Assembly: GCF_030247195.1 (NCBI RefSeq)
Contig: NC_080671.1
Span: 101,295,845 to 101,359,844, forward strand
Source: Topomyia yanbarensis
Taxonomy: Eukaryota > Arthropoda > Insecta > Diptera > Culicidae
DNA length: 64,000 nucleotides
Direction: 5' to 3'
Of the stretch, positions 54,882 through 64,000 are shown piece by piece. A program made the position numbers and the translations under genes. The notes below the pieces were generated by a model. That model saw only the letters and a list, made by a program, of their open reading frames with translations, ran no database searches and was not told the origin of the DNA. Each line of letters begins with the position of its first letter. Positions within the stretch are counted from its first letter, which is position 1.

Positions 54882-57740
54882 AAATGTGGGTAAAAATAAA
54901 AGTTTTCCACTCTTAGCAAAAAACAACCAACGCATACTCTTAGTTTGAAAATAAAACTTTTATTTTGATTACTACCCGCATATTTGGTGACCATTCCTGT
55001 ACGATCACCGAAATGGTATTTGGACTTCAAAAACTATTCCCTGAAGTTTCCTCTTATCATTTACGAAACGATAAATCAACGCTACCGTTAATCATGTTGA
55101 CTATTCCACTTATGGTCAGCGCCACTTGTACCATTTACCGAATAGGTCGTTAAGTAACGTTACCATTCAAAAATGCCGATTTCCTCGAACAAATTTTAGG
55201 GCATATTATAAGAGGAATGGTGATCTTACAATCCATTTTTGTGGTACTACATTGCTATTGGATTATATATAACAAGCTACATTAAACATTCTACCATAAA
55301 CATTTCTTTACCATGCTGCACGATTAGTATAATCTCACACTATACACAATTGATTTAATTTTTTTTTACAATATGACAAATCGTGACGCAAAAGAAACAT
55401 ACCATACCACAAATCGTTTCGATCATTTGGTGTATTGTGACCACAGATAACCATTTATCGGATAGTACAGTTATGGTTTTCGAGTGGCACTATACTATGG
55501 GCAAAACATGATGTGTGTGTATAATAAACTACTTTATCGACACTGTCAAATGCGGCAGATGTAAAAAGAACTTTATAAATGTTTGTTTTTTTCTGATTCA
55601 CCCAAGAGCCTCTTCCCCCTCATCAGATCGAATAACATTTTTTATTCTATCGATTTATGGTGATCTGTGATTGGATTGCATTCGTCCTTCCATGTTAGGT
55701 AGTTGACATCTTGTGGTGAAGGTACTGCCGCTTTTACCAATTGAGCTATTTCTGTAATCTTATGGAACGTATTTTGGTCTTCATAATAATCTAGGCACAA
55801 GTGGTTTTGGGAAGAGGGTAAATCGACATGCTGTATCCTTATAAGCTATTGATGATTACGAATGACCATGATAACAAGAGCTAAAAATAACGGACCATAT
55901 CGCACATGGTTGGAACATTATTCAGATTTTTTTCTTAATCTTTATTTACTTGGTTTAAGAGAAGGTTCGGGAGTCTTTCGGTGATGTTGAGCCGGGGTAT
56001 TTGTTTATATAATTTATAAACAGTTGAATCTGGATGGTTAGGCAAATCGAGAATCTAAATGTTGCATGCGATATTCGAATTGACCGCGTCTCTGCTAGTC
56101 TTGATAGGTGTCGCAGCTTCCAGTAGCTGTGTACTTACGATGCTGAAAAGACTACGAAAAAGGTAATACATTCACATTGATCGACTTGAGGAAAAGGTAT
56201 AAGCGCGGTATTAGGGAAAAGGATTTCTAAAATTAGTCATTCTATATAAATCCATCCTTAATTTGTGAGGCTATTTTTTATTAACAGAACTTCTAAAACG
56301 CCAGTGCTACGATGTCATATATTCTGTCATTTACGAGATATGACAATTACCATTTTGCTGGTTTTATAGAATTGTTGCTCTAGATGAAATGTGAATTGAT
56401 CTAATCGACCTTTGCTGAGTAAAACATTATTAACAGCCTTGTGGATTTAATTCACCTTTTACAGAAAGGTATGAAGCTTGAGCATTGGTTCAAGAACGAT
56501 ACCTGTATTCCAAAAATCAAATTTTGACTAATCTTGTTTCTCGATAATTTTTTTTTTTATCCAGCCTAAACAATCTGATTTCTACTTGGTAAGAAATAAT
56601 AATAAAAAAGTAAAGCACTTTAGTCGTGGATAAATTATTGAATTTATTTCCCAATAAATATGTGCAATAAACAAAGATTGGTTATTACATTTTAACAACA
56701 CATTTAATTCAACATGAAGGATTACTGAAAACTGTAGCCAAACGATTTGATTTGAGGTAAACATTATGGTAATCTTGTATGGAGATTTTAACTATACACG
56801 TTTTTCTTTAAAGGAAACCTTACAGAACCATATGACAACGACTACTATCATTGTGACTTCAATCCAAATCGTTTCGACATATTTTTTTATAATCCAGCTG
56901 AAGCGCTTCAATTCTTTTTTAACATACAATATTATATTATAACCATTCCCTATATTGTAGCAATAACTCGTATCTTAATTCTATAATTTCATATAATTTT
57001 ACTGAAAAAAGCATTTATGGTAATATCGTTAATAGACCTTAACGTATGTGGTTACCATAGCACTTATGATTTTTGTATAATATGGAGGATTCCAGATAAA
57101 GTTTTCATTTATGCGGGTATTCTTCATTAGCTTAAAAGGAAAACTTTTATATTGATCAGTGGTGCAAATTTTCATTTTCAAATGCCAACTTTCAGTTCAA
57201 TCAAACCCAACCATGATTCAAATTCAAAGCCTCCCTTAATCATTCACTTTCAAGTTGGCGGGATTTTCATAACTGAACCTAACCTAACCTCTTCATTTCA
57301 AATTGATACTTTTTCATTCACCAGCCAAAGCTGTCATCTGCTCTGTAGAGGCCAGTTTAGGTTAAATGTCGACATGTTTTACGTTTTCATGGACAGTAAG
57401 AACTATGTTCAGAGTAGTTTTGCTTGAAATACCTAGTCAATACCCCAGTAAAGAGATATTCACAGGGTCAATGAAATTGAAAATGAATGGAAAATGATTG
57501 AGCAGGTCGGCTGTTTGAATGAATAATGGAAACGAACAAGTGCGAATCGAACATAGTAGGGCATGATTTGAGATTTTTTCTCCCTTCAAGTTCAAAACAA
57601 ACTGTTGAAAATTTGCAGCTCTGATATTGATTATTATTCTTGATTAGTTTAAAAGTTTTGCTTTCAACCTAATAGTAGGCGTTGGTTGTTTTTTGCTACT
57701 CTTACATTTACCAATATTTTTTTTCCTGTATGCAGGGACG
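54882..57740. mobile_element. Element with imperfect TIRs of about 110 bp
   Basis: The left end (CACACAGAAAAAAAT, then AGCAAAAAACAACCAACGC, then ACCCGCATA) and the reverse complement of the right end (CATACAGGAAAAAAAAT, same AACAACCAACGC block, ACCCGCATA) match. The right TIR is split by the hAT MITE at 57157-57623 and has a local duplication. The interior (55.0-57.1 kb) is AT-rich and without frames. It could be one non-autonomous DNA element of about 2.9 kb or two opposed shorter copies. Confidence 0.6.
57157..57623. mobile_element. hAT-type MITE, 8-bp TSD ATATTGAT
   Basis: The left end CAGTGGTGCAAATTTTCA and the reverse complement of the right end CAGAGCTGCAAATTTTCA agree at 15 of 18 positions or better. 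The exact 8-bp direct repeat ATATTGAT lies at 57149-57156 and 57624-57631. Both traits define hAT. It is 467 bp; the 91-codon frame inside is not a transposase. Confidence 0.92.
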
Positions 57741-57761
57741 CGTGTTACTTGTGCTGGACTA

Positions 57762-58165
57762 CACTCAGCCAAAAAATACAGTGAATTTTATATTCTGACA
57801 GAGATATGTACACCCAGCCAAATCATACAGCGAAATTCATAAGAATTATCTTATGATGTATATAAAAATAACAAAACTATGTTTTCATAAGATGATTATG
57901 AAAAAATAAGACTTTATTGGGTATTGCATACGTTACTCGCTTGAGTTTCATACGAGCATCTTATGATTTACATAAACATAAGAGAAACATATAATTTTGT
58001 CTTATGAAAAATCGAAGATGCGTTATGGAAAATTAAATCATAGCAAACCGATTTAACGAAATAAATGCTGCTTCATAAGATAGTCTTATGATTTACATAC
58101 GTCCTGCTTGTGGCTAAAAAATATACGAAATACTTATGAAGTTCACTGTATTTTTTGGCTGAGTG
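57762..58165. mobile_element. TA-flanked MITE, TIR CACTCAGCCAAAAAATACAG
   Basis: The terminal inverted repeats are identical for at least 24 bp. TA occurs on both sides (57760-57761, 58166-58167). A diverged second copy of the terminus (CACCCAGCCAAATCATACAG) lies just inside the left end near 57812. The interior repeats CTTATGATTTACATA-like phrases. Non-coding, 404 bp, Tc1/mariner-like target preference. The perfect TIR suggests recent activity. Confidence 0.9.
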
Positions 58166-58227
58166 TACATCAACTGAGTGACAGGCGGTTTGCCACCAGT
58201 AAGCCCAGTAATTCCTTTTTGGTTGTA

Positions 58228-58557
58228 CACTGAAAAAAATCCAAACGTTAATTCTATTTGCTTCAAACCGCTTAAAATTCATATGAAGAAGAAATGCTAT
58301 TGTTATCACGCGCACACATACCTTCTATGTGTCAACTGTATAAACTATGTATGCACACACATAAGTTATATGTGCATATTGTTATAGAATGGGGTTTTAT
58401 GTGGTTAATAGTTATGAAATGTGAATGTAAGATTAATATTTCTTATAAATACACACATTAGGTTTATGTGCCAGCAAATAGTGTCTATATGCCTCCGTTA
58501 ATTGCAAAAATCTATGTGTAAAATCAATAGGCATAACGTTTACTTTTTTTTTGAGTG
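58228..58557. mobile_element. TA-flanked MITE, TIR CACTGAAAAAAA
   Basis: The left end CACTGAAAAAAATCCAAACG and the reverse complement of the right end CACTCAAAAAAAAAGTAAACG are imperfect inverted repeats continuing into TTA; TA flanks both (58226-58227, 58558-58559). The interior has TATGTGCACACA-type phrases in both orientations. 330 bp, non-coding. Confidence 0.75.
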
Positions 58558-58589
58558 TAGGAATAGGGATAGGGATAGCTGATAGGGAT

Positions 58590-59716
58590 TGAGCCATGGC
58601 GGAGCTCTTCGGACTCGCGAAGAGCGGCGAGATACCTGAACACCTTAATCGGCTTCATTTGCAGACTGCCTGTCGAACTTGGCGATGTTGAAGATGAGGA
58701 ATACGATACTGACAACTGTAACGATGACTCCGATGATAATGCTGGCCTTTTCACCAGGATATTTGGTGTTTGACGATGGTCTCAAACTAGAGCAACTTGG
58801 AAGAGATGCTACTAGCGTTGAGTGAGCTAATGGATCTATTGTGCAACGAAGAGGAAGATTCCAAGCATCTAGTAGAAAGTTTGTTGGAAATTCCGTGCTA
58901 TTCAGCTCCGATTCAGCGCGATCTCGAAACCGGTTAACTTGGGACCGAACAAACCTTCTATTGTTGAGCTATACGTTGTACTTTGCACGACCTACACGTT
59001 CCAACAGTCCCCGGAGCTCAGCGCCATTGATTCTTAACGAAGACTTGCGAACACCTGATCTTTAGCTTTGAATTCACTCGGCTGTTCGAACTGTACAGGA
59101 TCTGGTGGTGGACGGGGGAGATCCAGACTGGTCCGGATCGGACGACCAAACATGACTTCTGCTGGTGATTTTCCACCCGGAGAAGAAAAACAAAGTGCAC
59201 TCCGAGAAATCACCAGAAATGTAATGAGTGCTTCACACATTGTCGCTCTCCTCTTCTCACGGACCATTCATAAATTACGTAACGCAAAAATTGCCCAAAA
59301 TTGACTCCCCCCTCCCCCATGTAACAAATTGTCACAAATTTCTCCATCCCCCTCCCCTATTACGTAACAAATTCCCAGAAATTTTTTTTTCTTCGGTGAA
59401 AACATGTTACGTAACGATCTAGCTAACTCCCCCTCCCCCCGTATGTCACAACATGTCACAACTTGTTGTACCCCCTTCCCCCTAAAAGCGTTACGTAATT
59501 TATGAATGGTCCCTTATTTGATCGTTTCAACATATCCACAAACTGCTCGGCTTGGCGGTTCGATTGTGGGTGAAATGGCACTGTTGCAAGATGGCCGATA
59601 CCTTTGTCCGTATACTAGGATTGAAATGAATAGACGACGACCAAATAGCATTCCCCGTCGATCGGTCCATTATAGTCAAGAAGAGCACGCTGCCACAGTT
59701 TTGTTAATTTAGGCCA
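58590..59716 (-). mobile_element. Ty3/gypsy integrase C-terminal remnant
   Basis: Minus strand. From the right: DYNGPIDGECYLVVV (about 59680-59640, integrase core start) and a shifted frame with NRQAEQFVDMLKRSNK next to the MITE at 59513; after the MITE, EALITFLVISRSALCFSS, GGKSPAEVMFGRPIRTSLD (about 59190-59130), then KDQVFASLR and LLERVGRAKYNV near 58980. The order is that of a gypsy-type pol end. Stops and shifts throughout; no LTR seen. Confidence 0.8.
59261..59513. mobile_element. MITE with GGACCATTCATAAATTACG TIRs
   Basis: The two ends are perfect inverted repeats of 25 bp (GGACCATTCATAAATTACG plus TAACGC). The interior is C-rich on the plus strand with repeats of CCCCTCCCCC and (T)GTCACAA. 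The gypsy integrase frame reads on across its two flanks. Target duplication not resolved. 253 bp. Confidence 0.87.
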
Positions 59717-59719
59717 AAA

Positions 59720-62270
59720 CAAACACATGGCTACTATTCAAACATCGCCAACACATGGCTACTATTCAGCGTGCTGAGTATTGTTCGTGTGATCTTTGTG
59801 AATTCGATTACGGATCATCATATAATTTGATATGTAACTGCCCTGTAGAAGGGCAATTGCATATCCGACATTTTAGTTCTCCATACATAGATGAACCTAT
59901 GTACAGTGTTTTGATATGAAATACTGTAAATTACGCGCTAAATTTTCACTTGGACTGCCGTTTTGTGGTAAAAAATGATACGCGGCTTGAAAGCGAAACA
60001 GATTATTCAGCAACGGCTTACTAATGATAATTTCTTTTTTACTTTTTAACGACATTCAATTAGCTAGAGATTGCTGAGTAGGGAATGTTATGAAAATTTA
60101 GAGCCATAGTTCTCAAATGGGAGCACGGAAGTGAAATATACAAATCGTAAAACTAGAAGTGGCATGGTCATTAGAAATAGGCCTTAAATCTTACGGACTA
60201 ATCTTTTGTCTTCTGCTGGCAGGAGTCGAGCTTAGGCAGCATTACTACGAATCGCGCAAGTCTACCAACATGTCTCACAGGAGCAGAAGAAGAAGTACAA
60301 CCAGGTTTTTTACCCGAATACTCCTCTATGCGGATATGAAAAGTCAATGCAGAAAAGATTTGTTTTAACTAAGCCTAAGTGAAACGCACACTCTTCGCTA
60401 AGAATATAAATTTATTCATAATATTTATTATACTATTTATCTATTACAAAAACATGTTTATAACAATAATGTTCGTGTTCCATTATATTTATAAATTTGA
60501 TCAATGCTTACACTATACTGAAACATTCAATTTGTACACAAAGTACTGTTGCACGTCTTCAATCCGAATTGCAATTAGTTTTTAACAGTAACCAACAAAA
60601 CAACCAGTGCATATCGGGGTATTTTTTCCAAATATGACATGAAGGATTCGAAGTACATATCGTGTGACTTCGAAGAGATGCCATCCAAACTTGAACTAGT
60701 TAAATCGAAATCACAAAATTCTTAATTGGGCTAAGCTGTTGGGAAAAATCTATGCAGACTACGAGCATCTTTTTGTTTTGTTCGTCACCGTTGATACATT
60801 ATAATGAGAATATGCAGAACCTATGTACAATATCTATAATAGTAATTCTACTGTGCTTAATCAGGGTTCAATATAAATCACCGAACTGGTCAGTTTGTCA
60901 TACACGTTTTCGAAATGCCTATACAGTCAAAGGATAGATTCGTTTAATTAAAATAAGTGCAATAGACTTTTTCTGGCAGATCTAGCATCCATTTTCTTAT
61001 TTTTCATTTTTGTATTCTAGTTTATTTCCCGGCGGTCTCTGTCCGCACTGAGTACTATCACCGAAGCCGGAGAATTTACTGTGAATTTTGGAAGCTAGCT
61101 ATCGGGACCTCAATACATAGACCGGGACCAACGGCATTACCTTCTTTCCGAAGGATTCCAATAATCTAAAGTATCCTTAGAATCTCAGGTGTTTTTAATA
61201 AAAAAATAAGCAAACTTGGAGTAAGATCCGACAGAAAAGGTCAATTAAAAATTGCTAATTTCTGCAGCCTATGGCTCAGTCTAACTGTGCATTCCACATT
61301 ATCAATGTATGTTCGTTTCAGAGTCTGTTTTAAAAGCACCGTACTTCATTTGAGCCCACATTAAAACCTTTTCGTGATTTCAGTTGCATATTAAATTATT
61401 TGGATATTGGTGGATAATATTTTCTAAATAAATTTCAACAGATGATCAAAACAAATTTTTAATGAGACACATTTCATCGAAAGCCGTTTCCTTGAAAAAG
61501 ATTTTCCGAAGTATCTGCTCCATCGAAATTACTACAACCACTCAAGCGGATTTTGTTTAACCAATTAGACTTCGTTTTGGTTGGTTTGGAATGCAAATCA
61601 TTGTAAATAAGACATGAAATGTCCCTTTAAATGGCATTGGTCAATGACCAATGGTCATGTTAAATACTTTTTCTCAAGCAACTGTTTGTGGTCTTTGGTC
61701 CGAATTCCAGATGACCATATGATAACGTAATCAGTCATTTTCTGCGCAAATACCGGACAACGTCCAAATAACTAGTAAATAATTTGGCTGACATAGTTTA
61801 AATATTAACCGTTTAAAATATTTAAAGTAAAGTCTACACGGAATATTGGATGGCAAAATTATACCATCACCTACTTTTTTTCGTTCAGTGTATTTTTACC
61901 GATTAGTTGTTTCCCACACTACTTTTACAGTAAACAGCAAGCTACGGCGGATAGCCTAGAACAAAGTTTCAATATAGCCTACCGATCGCCAGCATATAGG
62001 CTAACCCGCCTAGCCGCCTTTAAGTTTACTGGGTTATATCAATCGCTCTGGTTATTTTTAATTTGTTTTGGGATTGGTGAAGTTTTATCGTTGTTTATCG
62101 TATCAATCGACTCGGATTTTTATTTTTACCGTTGTTATTGTTCAGTTTAAGTATCTCCTGTTTGCTTTTGTGTTGCGAAAAAATCAGCGAAGGTCACAAT
62201 CGATTGAGTTTTAAGGTTTAACAGCTACTCCATTCCGTCCACGTTCCGGTACCTGTCGATCACCTCAGAA
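59720..62270. other. AT-rich stretch without recognised genes
   Basis: Only short frames (70 codons or fewer). A direct repeat ACACATGGCTACTATTCA occurs at 59723 and 59752. No terminal repeats, LTRs or RNA genes could be defined. Confidence 0.4.
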
Positions 62271-62280
62271 ACATAGTCGT

Positions 62281-62335
62281 GAGGATGACTCGGATCCGAG
62301 CAATATTAATACTGGCGATCGAAAGGTTATCGAGA
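62281..62335 (+). other. Possible first coding exon of an unidentified gene (weak)
   Basis: An ATG at 62285 opens a hydrophobic stretch MTRIRAILILAIERLSRI that ends at a consensus-like donor ATAGTAAGTAAC. The upstream 250 bp have insect-promoter-like T-rich sequence with a TTCAGT initiator-like site near 62143. No downstream exon was found before the window ends, so this is speculative. Confidence 0.2.
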
Positions 62336-62469
62336 ATAGTAAGTAACATTGTTACGGTTCCATCTTCCACGTCGTTTCTTTGGTTGTATCATTCCCGCTT
62401 TAATCCCAATGTTAACAAGGAGTCTGTCGTAAACATGTCCAAATTGCAACGAGATAATACAGGTTATTT

Positions 62470-64000
62470 CATTTGTTAAAAAAACATAGACGACAGTATG
62501 CTATATTTCACCCTAAGGAGGAAAACTTGGTAAAAACCAAAATTTTTCACAAGGGTGAAAATTTGTTGGATTCAAAGTACTGTCGAAATTCGCGTCCTTT
62601 AAAGCTGGATTTCACTCAAATTACCATGAAACAGCTCTTAACCCGGACACATGACCGCAAGGCATTCTGTTCAGGGAATTTGAGGATAGCCGTTCCCAGA
62701 ATATTTGGTACCCGTCGACTGATTTTCCTCCACCTGGCCAATCAACGACCCTGCTACTCTACCAAACTAAACCGCCATTGTGAAGCAGTGCCGATGCTGA
62801 GTGCATACTGTGACGCAGCGCAGTTGGTACTAGGGAAGCGCTCGATCCCTCCGCCACAGTCGATCCCTTGCAGACAGCGGTCAGCAATCGTCCCGGTCCT
62901 GTGTGCGTGTGCACTATGGGTCAAAAGGGCGGTTTTTCGGTACAAAAATAAATAACTCCCAAACCGTTCATTTTAGAGAAATTATGTCTGAGAGAATATT
63001 TTTGGGGATTAAATTCGCTTTCTTTTAAAGTAAAATGTAGCTAGGGTGGTCCTCTCAAACATTCTTTTCGAAAAAATATTTTTCGAACGAAATGGTATAG
63101 CAAGGTACTTACTTCAGCAAAGTTGTAGAAAAATGTTTTTCAGTTAACATTTTCAAATGAATCAAAGTTATAGCACTATCGGTTTTCATGTTATAATTAT
63201 TTTTATTCTTTAACTTAGGGTGTTTCTGAAAAAGTCAGTTTTTTAACTATAACTTTTTAAATAGTTAGTCTATCTTCATACTCTCTATGAAGCAATTTTA
63301 GTTATTTTCATTGCGCATATTTCTGCTGAAGAATGTGAATCGATATCATTTTTTCTTTATCGAGTTACGATCATTTTTTCAAATAAAAATGATAGTTTTC
63401 AATGACCTCAAACTCAGAAGGTTGCAAAAAGTAGCAGCTAAATTTGTACTCTTGAAAGTGCATCAAAAATACTATAAAATATCTCAAAATCAAAATCAGC
63501 TTTTTTGCCCTTCGATGTCAAATATAAACAACACCACGAGTCGTGACAGTTTAATTGGTATCAATCTCATTCATGAATCGAATCGCAGTAGCCGACGACT
63601 GCTTTGATCAACGCGTGTAGTGCTTTGTATTATTAGTGCTGTTAAAATGGATAAAATAAAATTGTTTGATCTCTGGAAAGTTGTCAAAGGTGCTAATAAA
63701 AATAAAATAAAAGTTGTGTTTGAGGAAATAATGAGATCATTTGATGTGGGAAAAAAATGAATAAAAGAAGTTCACTCAGAATGCAAAAGCTGTAACAATT
63801 AAAACATGTAAAAGGTTTGATCAATTTTGAAAAGACAGTAATCGAATTAAGACGAAAGTGCTCGATAAAAATTCGAAATATTTTGAGAAGCCGTTAACAG
63901 TTCCTACAAAAGATTCAAACTGCACTTCCTCCCAAACCAGCATTCACAGAAATCCGTCGCTTACTCAGAACAGAATGAAGGGTAATCCTTAATTCATTTG
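62470..64000. other. Right edge, unrecognised
   Basis: The 160-codon frame at 62473-62955 has the longest open run here, but no motif, no repeat and no bias that I can call coding. From 62930 to 63500 the AT-rich sequence with phrases such as ATCAAAGTTATAG and AACTATAACTTTTTAAATAG resembles decayed transposon DNA. Nothing more is supported. Confidence 0.35.

Noticed and set aside
62473..62955. 160-codon open frame as a gene
   Set aside because: No motif, no start context or splice partner, and neighbouring sequence looks like decayed repeat; length alone is possible by chance in 64 kb.

Overview
The window is insect nuclear DNA, most likely from a culicine (Aedes-like) mosquito. This is inferred from two intron-containing genes with insect-type proteins, a very AT-rich repeat-dense background, and the mix of non-LTR (Jockey-, R1- and RTE-like), BEL/Pao and gypsy retroelements, a tRNA-derived SINE and many MITEs. 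No bacterial-style operons, rRNA, CRISPR arrays or viral genomes were seen.

Only two host genes can be read completely. On the plus strand, carnitine O-palmitoyltransferase 1 (CPT1) has its start codon at 14575 and its stop at 39195. Every exon junction could be placed and the joined frame is open (780 or 781 residues). It has a 26-bp exon carrying the catalytic histidine, then two alternative exons (63 and 66 bp) that encode the residues next to it, then a 20.1-kb intron filled with transposons, then four closing exons. On the minus strand at 51720-52949 lies a four-exon gene for the OST3/OST6-type subunit of oligosaccharyltransferase (TUSC3/MAGT1 family, 329 residues). The two genes are convergent and separated by about 12.5 kb of nested transposons.

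Layout: 1-2644 Jockey-like retrotransposon; 4.8-7.5 kb an unclassified dispersed repeat split by MITEs; 9-10.1 kb R1-like 3' end; 11.3-11.6 kb degenerate minisatellite; 14.46-18.03 kb CPT1 exons 1-6B; 18.03-38.15 kb the large intron, holding a dispersed repeat, a BEL/Pao remnant with three or more nested DNA elements (one a 1.45-kb near-perfect palindrome), an RTE-like element, a broken C2H2 zinc-finger gene, an element with inverted arrays of a 116-bp satellite, a piggyBac-like MITE and a Tc1/mariner transposase fragment; 38.15-39.65 kb the last CPT1 exons and 3' UTR; 40.48-43.78 kb a 3.3-kb hAT element with a second hAT inside it; 45-50.6 kb non-LTR fragments and repeats; 51.7-52.95 kb the TUSC3-type gene; 53.9-59.7 kb a second RTE-like copy, a long-TIR element, three MITEs with clear target duplications and a gypsy integrase remnant; 59.7-64 kb mostly unrecognised AT-rich DNA.

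The most informative signals are the CPT1 splice architecture (skipping both alternative exons creates an immediate TGA, whereas including both keeps the frame) and the density of long palindromic elements inside a transcribed intron. I did not find a clearly new biological system. The best candidates for new detail are the dispersed 4.8/19.3/47.0-kb repeat family, the satellite-bearing TIR element and the palindromic hAT element.
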